Part shown: piece by piece, positions 1 to 9,504 of the stretch
Numbering within the stretch: position 1 is the stretch's first letter
Layout of the letters: every line of letters starts with the position of its first letter
Assembly (NCBI GenBank): GCA_028015205.1
Contig: CM051511.1
Coordinates: 37,225,204-37,289,203 of the forward strand
Source: Mytilisepta virgata
Taxonomy: Eukaryota > Mollusca > Bivalvia > Mytilida > Mytilidae
DNA: 64,000 bases
Reading direction: 5' to 3'
Position numbers and translations under genes: made by a program
Notes under the pieces: generated by a model
Database searches by the model: none
What the model was told of the DNA's origin: nothing
What the model saw: the letters and a program-made list of their open reading frames with translations, nothing else

Positions 1-98
1 TTGACATGTTTTATACGCTTTATCATATATTTGAATAGTGGTGAAGAATTTTTTTCTGGTCTCGTGAACAACATCAGTTTAAGGGGTATGATAAAGGG

Positions 99-120
99 GT
101 GATGATATCGATATCATCAC
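99..120. repeat. 22-bp perfect palindrome centred on ATCGAT
   Basis: GTGATGATATC is followed directly by its own reverse complement. The same palindrome is preserved in duplication copy 2 near 49640-49661. No function is inferred. Confidence 0.8.
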
Positions 121-1125
121 GGTAGAAAATACAGCTGACAATGTTCTTTCAGTATCGTATATGCAATTTTCCTTTATTTAGTACTAAATATATGATATTT
201 ACTTAAATATTTTGAATAAATTCCATGATAATATTTTTTAAAAGTAGCATTGATAATCTAGTTGTATCATGACACACACACACGTCATAAAATATTTATC
301 GTTCTGGTGATGGATGGCATCTTGTACATGACTAAAACAGTGTATTGTGCGTGAAGATTAATAAATAGTTTTTGTATACATATATATGTATTGCATGCCA
401 TGTCAGTTCAAAAGCTATATTTACATGATTTTGCTTACGTTATATATTGTTTATAACTTACCGAAAGTAGCTAAAGCTCCTGATTTTATAATTGAGAAAC
501 TTGAAACTTGAACCTTTTAATAAACTAAAGGCCCCACATGGGGCATGATACATGTAGTATTGTTACATGAGTTTATATACATCGAATAACAGGCAATGCA
601 TATAAAATTATCAAACATATAAAGCAAATGGAAGGAAATTTCAATTTAGTAATTATTTTAACTACTTAAATATAGTTTTGAATTAGGGACGAGATCGAAA
701 GTTCAATGTAGGATAAAAAACTTAATTCAAATAGTTTGGGAGTGGGGGGTAAAGATTGCTGCAAGTTTTGTTATCCGACATCGATTTTTGGATTGAAAAA
801 TACGGATTCAAGTTCGGCGCTAACATATGTTTTGACTTTTAAAGCAAATAAAAGCCATCATACATGCATTGTTGAGGAAAAACAGGACCCATGATACAAA
901 AAGTATACTCTTAAAGCATATGCCCATATTGGTAAATCAATTTTTCCCAAATTAAGTTTAGAGGGGGGAGGGTCAGTGAAAAAACTATGTGAATTAAGTT
1001 TTTTTATCCTACATCATTGTACATTGAACTTTTGATCTCGTCCCTTAAGGAGATCAGGTATGAATATTGACACTAAGTCAAGTTAATGATTTGAGAATGA
1101 ATGCATATAATGTAATTTTATTCTT

Positions 1126-1355
1126 TTATTCACAATATATATATATATATATGGTTTTTGGCTCTGATTCTGACCAATGCTTATATACTAATATATATTT
1201 ACATGTACTTTGTGACTTTTATTGTTGTAATTACTAATTATGTCAATCAATTGTATCTGATTTTATGCCCTTTATGGGCCCTGTAATTTGGGAAACAAAA
1301 ATATTCTATTCTATTCTATTCTATTCTAAAAATATTCTATTCTATTCTATTCTAT
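1126..1355 (+). repeat. AT microsatellite and LINE-like 3' tail with (TTCTA)n
   Basis: A short (AT)n run at 1134-1152 is followed by a segment ending in a small GC hairpin (gccc...gggc around 1266-1281) and then TATTC/TTCTA pentamer runs at about 1302-1352. A hairpin followed by a short tandem tail is the usual 3' end of CR1/jockey-like non-LTR elements. The second copy (51160-51312) has the same design. Assignment to a LINE is by structure only. Confidence 0.55.
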
Positions 1356-1562
1356 AGACATTACAAAGCAATTGGAAGGAAATATCAATTTAGTAATTAT
1401 TTTATCTACTTAAATATAGACATTACAATTCTAGAGTATTTTGATAAGCCTATGAGTATATATTTTTGTCACTATTCATTAATTCACTAGAACTAATTAC
1501 ATTTGGAATATGAAATAGCGATGCAGGGAGAATTTTTTTCTTTCATCTTTAAAAAAAGTACA

Positions 1563-1733
1563 TGTAATTCATCACCTAGTTCTCCCTTATTACATAGTCA
1601 CAAATTCGTTCAATTTTGTCAAATCTAAAAAATCTACTATGACTACCACATCTAAATTTACCCAAGTTATACATTAAGTCAGATGGTAACATAGTTAAGT
1701 ATTTTTTATGACCAAATTCAGATTTATACATTC
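1563..1733 (-). pseudogene. LINE ORF2 C-terminal remnant
   Basis: Read on the minus strand this matches the distal part of the longer LINE frame at 51490-52455, including the region with residues LCKFRCGSHSR. That region resembles the post-RT domain of LINE ORF2, which often carries a C-K-F-R...H-like motif. It stops abruptly at 1733, where promoter-motif repeats begin. Compared with copy 2, about 1 kb is missing: the LINE 3' half, the terminal repeat of the foldback element and one or two of its monomers. Confidence 0.6.
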
Positions 1734-2988
1734 TTACTAACCGGAAGTAATGTGTTTTCCCGCAATTTGTTTACAGAAGTAACGTCATTCATTAGCTGAT
1801 GTGCCGACCGCGCATGCGTGACCGGAACCGGAAGTGGTTTGCGCGCATGCGCAAACGAAACTAGTGTTTTCCCGCCATTTTCCCATTATTTGTTTACGAA
1901 GTGACGTCAGTCACATGCTGGGACGAACAGCAACAAGCAGCAGCAGCAGCAACAGCAGCGAAAACAGCGACAAGTAGCTCCGAAAAACTGAAATGAGCAG
2001 GTGAGTATAGTCATGAGTAGCGATGAACAGCAAAGAGCAAGAGAAAAATAGCGATGAGCAAGAGAAGAGCAGCGACGACGAACAGCAAGCAGCAGGGGCA
2101 GCAGCAGCAGCGAAAACAGCGACAAGTAGCACTAAAAAATCGAAATGAGCACGTGAGTATAGTCATGATTACCGGTGAACAGCAAAGAGTAAGATAAAAA
2201 CATCGATGAGCAAGAGAACAGCAGCTATGACGAACAGCAACAAGCAGCAGGAGCAGCAGTAGCAGCGAAAACAGCGAGAAGTAGCCCCAGAAAAACTGAA
2301 ATGAGCACGTGAGTATAGGCAGGAGTAGCGATGAACAGCAAAAAGCAAGAGAAAAACAGCGATGAGCAAGAGAAGAGCAGCGATGACGAACAGCAACAAG
2401 CAGCAGGAGCAGCAGCAGCAGCGAAAACAGCGACAAGTAGCACCAAAAACCGAAATGAGCACGTGAGTATAGTCATGAGTAGCGATAAACAGCGACGAGC
2501 AGCGAAGAGCAAGAGAAGAGAAACGAAGTGCATCATAGAGCAATGAAATGGACGGCGGTTGCTAAGGACACACTCCATTGACCTAATGGTGACAGCATCA
2601 GCTGGAGATAAGGGGACATAATCCAATCCTACCTTTGGGCCTTTCTTGAACGAAGGAAAAACATTACCCGTGATGAAAAGTCCGGGAAAGGGGAGATAAT
2701 CCAATCTGAATTCCGGTCAGGCATGGCACATCTGGAAAAATGGGAAAATGGCGGAAAAGCACACTACTCCGGTTGCGCATGTGCACAAACCACTTTCGGT
2801 TGTGCATGCACGTCATTTCCGTTAACAAATGGCGGGGAAACGCACTACCTCCGGTTGCGCATGCACGCAAACCACTTCCGGTCACTTCCAGTTCCGGTGT
2901 CGTCGATTCCTCTTCCGGTGACGTCATATCCGGCACCTCCACATCACCTCCACCACAAATACTAACTGAACTGTGCTCATATACTACT
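1734..2988. mobile_element. Foldback-type element with promoter-motif termini and CAG-rich core (copy 1, one end deleted)
   Basis: Both flanks of this segment (1740-1920 forward, 2720-2950 inverted) are built from the same monomer, which contains CCGGAAGT (ETS-like), GCGCATGCGC (NRF1-like), TGACGTCA (CRE-like) and CCCGCCATTTT (YY1/E2F-like). The core (1920-2530) is about four units of a 151-157-bp CAG/GCT-rich repeat, most with a CACGTG or CACGTGAG-type site. The right end is an inverted GCTCATATACTACT at 2975-2988 that abuts LINE reverse transcriptase sequence. The left end is lost. The long open frames through the core arise from the trinucleotide repeats and change frame between copies, so no protein is claimed. 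Confidence 0.7.
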
Positions 2989-3400
2989 CACCTCGTCATC
3001 AGTATATAATAGTAAGTATAATTTGTAGTATACTTCAATATCGTCATTATCAAATACTAAGTGTGAGATATTGCATACACTAAGTGTAAGATATTGCATA
3101 CATCATTATGACCAGTATAAGCATGCGACATAAATTCAGTTAAATGATTTAAAAACACTGACAACAGCAGGAGTGACAAGTTCTCTCCCTGCCGTACTCT
3201 AATATTAGATTTAAAAAAATCTGAACAATAAGAACCATCTCTAACGAATGATTTCGCATTTTTATACAGATGTTGTATTACAATCAAAATTTTACCATCA
3301 ATGCTAGTGCGTGATAGTTTTTGCCATAACAATATTCTATCTACTGAATCAAAGGCTTTACGATCACAATACAATTTTTTTCGAGTACAGTTAATTATTA
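2989..3400 (-). pseudogene. LINE reverse transcriptase fragment, 5' half
   Basis: The minus-strand translation shows CDRKAFDSVDR (RT motif with the first catalytic Asp region), then RVRQGEN and LSVFLNHLTEFM, in the order expected of non-LTR reverse transcriptases. The last residues before the foldback element read LLYTDD, where the right-arm copy keeps LLYADD, so the catalytic box is altered here. No ORF1, endonuclease or 3' half follows, because the foldback element interrupts the frame. The inverted counterpart is at 22945-23304. Confidence 0.75.
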
Positions 3401-3599
3401 CCGTACAAAAATTAAGTTATCTCCCTTTGACCATAGTATAAGATTAGCTTTTTAACATCACAAAATTAAAGAAAATGTCACAGACTAAAAAAAAAGGATA
3501 TATATAAGAGAAACATTATAAATAAAATTACAACTATTTTTCCACAAAAAAATTAATAACTTTGGAATATATAAAAAAAACACATCAATAAAAAAGATA

Positions 3600-5404
3600 A
3601 ATCTGATATCATTCCGGAACTTGACTTGACATTTTGCAGAACATTTCAGAAATCAAGGAAATCCAGACGTAGTCAATAAGAAGTTTTGAAAGTAATATAT
3701 TAAATGAATTATAAAAAAGAGAAGATAATCTGACTTTAAAAGAGTCTGTTAAACATATAACAATATCCGAAATAAAATCGCAGATTGAAAAACTGAAAAA
3801 TGGTAAAAGTAATGGTCCAGACCTTATTTGTTATGAAGTTATTAAACACAGCAGTCCTGTTTTACTCACATCATTGGCTAAATTTGTCAGCCTTATATTA
3901 AACTCTTCAAATACCCAGATAAGTGGAATAAATCATTTATTATTCCTATTTTAAAAAATGGAGATAACTCAAATCCCTCCAATTACAGGGGGGTTCTCAC
4001 AAACTGTCCAAGCAAACCTTTCAATTCTATTATTAATAACAGATTGTTAAGTATATTTGAAAACCTTGTCAGTAGGTCTCAATTTGGCTTTTAAAAGACA
4101 GTCGAACTACAGACAGTATTTTTATTGTTACGACTCTCATTAATAAATACATTAACCAGAAAAAGAAAAAGATGTTTAGATGCTTCATAGACCTGAAGAA
4201 GCCATTTGATTCAGTATGGAGAACTGGCCTTCTCTTTAAACTTATAAAAAATCCGGATATTGCCTCAAATTTACATAATATTATTAAAAATATGTGTCAA
4301 ATACTGAAGCCAAAGTAAAGTCAAATGATTACTTGTCTGACCCAGTACTAATAGAAAGAGGGGTTAAACAAGGGGGTTATTTAAGTTCTTTATTATTTAA
4401 TATATATATCAATGATATCCTTGATATGTTTAATGACAAATGCTTTCCAGTTATGCTTGAAAAACTATTTTAAATTGTCTAATGTTTGCAGATAATATTT
4501 TATTATTATCAGAAACACCTGAAGGACTTCAGAACTGTTTAAATAAATTTAGTGAGTACTGTAAGAATTTGCAACTTTCTATAAATGTTGAAGAATCAAA
4601 ATAATGATATTCCAACATAGAAATATATTGGATAATAAATATGATTTCTTCCTGAACGAAACAAAACTAGAAAAAGTATTAAAATATAAATATCTTGGAA
4701 ATGTGATTGAAACATTTTGGATGTTCCATTCCACACATATAGAATTATCTACCGATAAAAAAACAAATAAATTAACGTTTTCCATGTCTAAATATCTCAC
4801 TCAACTTGATAATATAAATATTAATGTTCATAAAAAAAAACTATTTTAATCCTTAATAAAACCTATTTTGATGTATAATTCAGAAATTTTGTATATGGAT
4901 TTTTATCATTAAATAATAAAAGCATAAAAAAGGTAATGATAACTCCAAATTTGATATTATATCTTTGATAGACAGTAGCCACCTTGAGAATACTAACTTA
5001 AAATTTTGTAAATATACCCTTGGTATAAGTAAACAATCCGTAAACATAGCAGCCAGAGCTGAATTAGCACAATACCCCATTGATACATACATTAAATGTC
5101 ATTTCCTGAAATACTTATGTAGATGTGTAAATGGAAACAATAATCCTTTACTACATGATGCATTCTTATTATCTAAGTCCCTTCACTCCCCTGGTACTTA
5201 CTCCTGGTTTTCATTTGTTGATAATATATGCACTTCTAATAACATTTATCAAAACCAATTGAAAGTAATAAACTACCAAAATAGAAATTTAATTTAACCT
5301 AAACTTAAACTTTGAAACAGAAACGTAGAGATAATTATGAAGTGTGTTCTTTAAAAAATTACAAACAGTGAAAGAAGATAGTAAAATATACTTATATAGT
5401 AAAA
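3600..5404 (+). pseudogene. Decayed LINE ORF2 (second LINE, plus strand)
   Basis: Across several frames the plus strand reads KLKNGKSNGPDLI, NYRGVLTN, a DLKKPFDSVWR box (canonical KAFD), GVKQGGYLSSLLFNIYIND, then FADNILLLS in place of the YADD box, followed by the thumb region with YKYLGN. A further piece (4965-5297) reads KFCKYTLGISKQSVN, typical of the post-RT domain. Frameshifts and stops occur throughout and both catalytic boxes are damaged, so the copy is dead. The right-arm counterpart (minus strand) lacks the ~1.1 kb equivalent to 3420-4510. Confidence 0.8.
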
Positions 5405-7074
5405 CAAGAGTGGACACACAAAAATGTCTCGCCTGTCGTGTATTTCTAATGAAAGTAAATGCTATCAGACACATTGCATACAGTACTCGAAAAACAGACC
5501 AAAACACAAAAACTTAACTATAAACACTGAACCATGAAAATGTGGTTAAGGTCAGATGACACCTGCCAGTTGGACATGTACACCTTACAATTCTTTCATT
5601 CTTTCACCAATATAGTAGACCTATTGCATACAGTATTCGAAAAACAGGCCAAAACACAAAAACTTAACTATAACCACTGAACCATGAAAATGAGGCCAAG
5701 GTCAGATGACACCTGCCAGTTGGACATGTACACCATACAATCCTTCCATACACCAAATATAGTAGACCTATTGCATACAGTATTCGAAAAACAGGTCAAA
5801 ACACAAAAACTTAACTATAACCAATGAACCATGAAAATGAGGTCAAGGTCAGATGACACCTGCCAGTTGGACATGTACACCTTACAATCCTTCCATACAC
5901 CAAATATAGTAGACCTATTGCATACAGTATTCGAAAAACAGGCCAAAACACAAAAACTTAACTATAACCACTGAACCATGAAAATGAGGTCAAGGTCAGC
6001 TGACACCTGCCAGTTGGACATGTACACCTTACAATCCTTCCATACACCAAATATAGTAGACCTATTGCATACAGTATTCAAAAAACAGGCCAAAACACAA
6101 AAACTAACTATAACCACTGAACCATGAAAATGAGATCAAGGTCAGATGACACTGCCAGTTGGGCATGTACACCTTACAATCCTTCCATACACCAAATATA
6201 GTAGACCTATTGCATACAGTATTCAAAAAACAGGCCAAAACACAAAAACTTAACTATAACCACTGAACCATGAAAATGAGGTCAAGGTCAGATGACACCT
6301 GCCAGTTGGACATATACACCTTACAATCCTTCCATACACCAAATATAGTAGACCTATTGCATACAGTATTCGAAAAACAGGTCAAAACACAAAAACCTAA
6401 CTATAACCACTGAACCATGAAAATGAGGTCAAGGTCAGATGACACCTGCCAGTTGGACATGTACACCTTACAATCCTTCCATACACCAAATATAGTAGAC
6501 TTATTGCATAAAGTATTCGAAAAACAGGCCAAAACACAAAAACTTAACTATAACCACTGAACCATGAAAATGAGGTCAAGGTCAGATGACACCTACCAGT
6601 TGGACATGTACACCTTACAATCCTTCCATACACCAAATATACTAGACCTATTGCTTATAGTATCCCAGATATGGACTTGACCACCAAAACTTAACCTTGT
6701 TCACTGATCCTTGAAATTGGGTCGAGGTCAATTGAAAACTGTCTGATGGGGATGAGGACCTTGTAAGGTACGCACATACCAAATATAGTTATCTTATTAC
6801 TCATAATAAGAGAGAAATTAACATTACAAAAAATCTGAATTTTTTTTTCAAGTAGTCACTGAACCATGAAAATGAGGTCAAGGACAATGTACATATGACA
6901 GACGGAAACTTCGTAACATAAGGCATCTATATACAAAGTATAAAGCATCCAGGTCTTCCACCTTCTAAAGTATAAAGCTTTTAAGAAGTGAGTTAACGCC
7001 GCCGCCGCCGCCGCCGCCGCCGGATCACTATCCCTATGTCGAGCTTTCTGCGACTAAAGTCGCAGGCTCGACAA
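5405..7074. mobile_element. Pearl/Helentron-like non-autonomous element with 147-bp tandem core
   Basis: This 1.67-kb segment splits the LINE; the other two copies of the locus (around 22060 and 53900) read straight through ...tatagtaaaataaaaact..., which is the empty site. The core (about 5473-6660) is eight to nine tandem units with spacing 147, 147, 147, 145, 147, 147, 147. Then follow a (GCC)n run (6998-7022) and a terminal hairpin (7038-7072) with nested stems GTCGAGC/GCTCGAC and CTGCGACT/AGTCGCAG. No target duplication is seen and the site lies in an A/T run. Tandem core, microsatellite and subterminal hairpin, without TSD, are the hallmarks of bivalve pearl and helentron-associated elements; the family name is inference. 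No protein is encoded. Confidence 0.7.
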
Positions 7075-7440
7075 TAAAAACTCAATATGAAACTGAATTT
7101 TTTTTACTTCAAACAAACTTTGAAAATAGAAAAAAAACCTTATAAAAATGAGAGCTAGCGACCACTTTTTAGAAACTGAAAGAGAAAACAGAATATGTCA
7201 AAAATGAAATTTAAATGAGAAAGAGGATGAAATACATTTCTTCTTCAATTGTCCAAAATATGACATGGTAAGACAGGATTGTTTCAATAACATCATTGAC
7301 ATACAACCAAGTAAACATACTTATTCATCTTTTGAAAGAGTAAAACTTATTTTATCTTCTAACGATCTTATGGGGTTTGATTCTCCATTTATAAACCAGA
7401 AATCTACGATTACAAAGTTCGCCTCGTTTCCCCACTAATT
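7075..7440 (+). pseudogene. LINE ORF2 C-terminal zinc-knuckle segment
   Basis: This continues the LINE after the Helentron-like insertion. The frame reads ETERENRICQK, then a stop, then NLNEKEDEIHFFFNCPKYD. The right-arm copy (21764-21979) reads CQKC at this point, so the second zinc-binding Cys codon TGT became TGA here. C-x2-C...H-x4-C near the C-terminus is typical of LINE ORF2 proteins of the CR1/jockey kind. Confidence 0.75.
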
Positions 7441-8690
7441 TTGGTGTGTGGCTTTGTAGCTCCCCGAGTACACCCTTACAGCAAGTAATATGATTGTAGG
7501 TCGCTTGGTATCAGAGAACTAAACTCGGACGTAAAAACTTAACCTAAGGCAATAAAGCCCAATAAGTAGGTCAGATTGACCTCATTTTGGTTGGAGGCCG
7601 TGTTACTCCCTGAGATCCACCCTCACAACAAGTAATATGACTGTAGGTCGCTTGGTATCGGAGAGCTGAACTCGGACGTAAAAATTAACTTAAGTCAATG
7701 AAGCACGATACGTAGATCAGACTGACCTAATTTTGGTAGGAGGTTATGTTACCTCCTTAGATGCATCTTCACACCAAGTAATATAATTGCAGGTCGCTTG
7801 ATATCAGAGAACTGAACTCGGACGTAAAACTTAACCTAAGTTAATGAAGCGCAATAAATAGGTCAGAGTGACCCAATTCTAGTGGGAGGCTGTGTTACTC
7901 CCAAGATGCACCATGAAACATAGTTATATGATTATAGGTTCCATGATATCGGAGAACTAAACTCGGACGTAAACTTAACTTAAGTCAATGAAGCGCGATA
8001 TGCAGGTCAGAGTGACATTATTTTGGTTGGAGGCTGTGTTACTCCCTGAGATGCATCCTCACACCAAGTAATATGACTGTAGGTCCCATGGTATCAGAGA
8101 AACGAACTCGGACGTAAAACTTAACCTAAGTCAATGAAGAGCGGTAAGTAGGTCAGAATGAGCTGATTTTGCTTGGAGGCTATGTTACTCTCCGAGAGGC
8201 ACCCTCATACCAAGTAATATGATTGTAGGTCGCTTGGTATCGGAGATCTGAACTCGGACGTAAAACTTAACATAAGTCAATAAAGTGCAATAAGTAGGTC
8301 AGAGTGACCTAATTTTAGTGAGAGGCTGTGTTACTCTCCAAGATGCACCCTCACACCAAGTAATATGACTATAGGTCCCTTGGTATCAGAGAACTGAATT
8401 CGGGCGTAAAACTTAACCTAAGTCAATGAAGAGAGGTAAGTAGGTCAGAGAGGCCTTATTTTGGTGAGAGGCTATGTTACTCTCAGAGATACATCCTCAC
8501 ACCAAGTAATATGATTGAAGGTCGCTTTCTATCGGAGAACTGAACTCGGACGTAAAACTTAACCTAAGTCAATGTTGTGCGATAAGTAGGTCAGAGTGAC
8601 CTAATTTTGGTTGGAGGCTGTAGTACTCCCCGAGAGGTACCCTCACACCAAGTAATAGGATTGTAAGTCACTTTGTATGTTAAAACTGAT
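7441..8690. repeat. 146-bp tandem array, about nine units
   Basis: The landmark CAAGTAATATG recurs at 7482, 7629, 7775, 7919, 8065, 8211, 8357, 8503 and 8649, so the spacing is 144-147 bases. Each unit holds GAACTCGGACGTAAAACTTA and a GTCAGAGTGACCT-like half-palindrome. The right arm carries the same array inverted (20595-21700) and the third copy has only about four units (53961-54590). The array is unrelated in sequence to the 147-bp array at 5473-6660 despite the equal period. Confidence 0.9.
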
Positions 8691-9060
8691 TTTTGACATA
8701 AAAGTAAAAAGCCAGTCATGTGACCTCCATCTTATGTCACATGGTCAGTCTCTTCAACGTGCACCTGCACACAAAAATAGATGACCCTATGTCAACTAGT
8801 AACTGTGGACGCACACGCGGACGCGGACGTGGACGCCGGGGGTACTACATTAGTCCCCCTCAACTTCGTTGGGGCGAACTAAAAAGTCCATAGTATTGAG
8901 GAAAGTGGACTCTGTAGCTGCATAATATGTGTATTTGTTTGCACATTTTTTTAAAAATTTATTTCTGTTCTACTTTGTATTTATATTATTTTAATGTTTA
9001 AATAATGCTGTCAACCCTTCGGGGTGTAAATTTGCATTTCAAATAAAGATATGTTAATAT
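8691..9060. other. Array tail and LINE-like 3' end
   Basis: After the array comes a segment with GGACG-type short repeats (8806-8840) and a small hairpin (ccccctcaacttcgttgggg, 8856-8875). Next, at about 8990-9050, a CAACCCTTCGGGGTGTAAAT hairpin is followed by AATAAAG, the common shape of a non-LTR element 3' end. No coding potential. The third copy lacks the equivalent of about 8840-9570. Confidence 0.45.
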
Positions 9061-9504
9061 TGCAACTTAATAAAGATTAATTGTAAGCTACTGAAATATG
9101 AAGATCTTTTAACTGTAAGTCATGTGTAACTATAACAGTGTTTTCTACCAATCTCACATATGTAAAATAAGGCAATGTTCTCTTTTGATTTAAAAAGAAA
9201 AATCAAGCTTAGGTTCCTGTATTTTCTCCTATGTCATATATGTAGTTAAATTTATGACTTAATACAAACGAAATATGTAGTTAAATTTATGACTTAATAC
9301 AAACGAATCGACTGGTTTTACCATCGTTTATCTATAAAAAAAACATTTAAATTCATACATTTAAAAAACACACACACACAAAAGACTGAATATAGTACAA
9401 CTATGGCTGCGCTCGCATCATTGGCCACGCCAACAGCATATTAGCTACAGAAATACACATGCTTTAACCAAAACAATGTTACGTATAAGTTTCACAATGA
9501 GTGA
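9061..9504. other. Non-coding arm sequence with a 34-bp tandem duplication
   Basis: No gene is visible. At 9239-9308 a ~34-bp unit (tatgtagttaaatttatgac...) is repeated twice in tandem. The right arm has a single copy there and instead carries a 0.3-kb hairpin insertion (19805-20106). Confidence 0.6.

Larger units (their letters stand above)
1..1733 (+). repeat. Segmental duplication A, copy 1
   Basis: This stretch matches 49542-51655 in the same orientation almost base for base, with scattered substitutions. It has no convincing gene. The copies differ by length of an (AT)n run, by a 382-bp hairpin element present only in copy 2 (empty site here after position 569), and by the LINE 3' half, which is kept in copy 2 but deleted here at about 1733. 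The block probably extends left beyond the window, because copy 2 is preceded by further sequence that cannot be compared. Confidence 0.9.

Noticed and set aside
1907..2704. Overlapping long frames in the CAG/GCT region, both strands
   Set aside because: Frames exist in several phases at once, change phase between the three copies and consist of low-complexity residues from trinucleotide repeats. The same holds for 23856-24095.
5473..6660. Regularly spaced repeats that could look like a CRISPR array
   Set aside because: Units are head-to-tail 147-mers with no unique spacers, in eukaryotic DNA.
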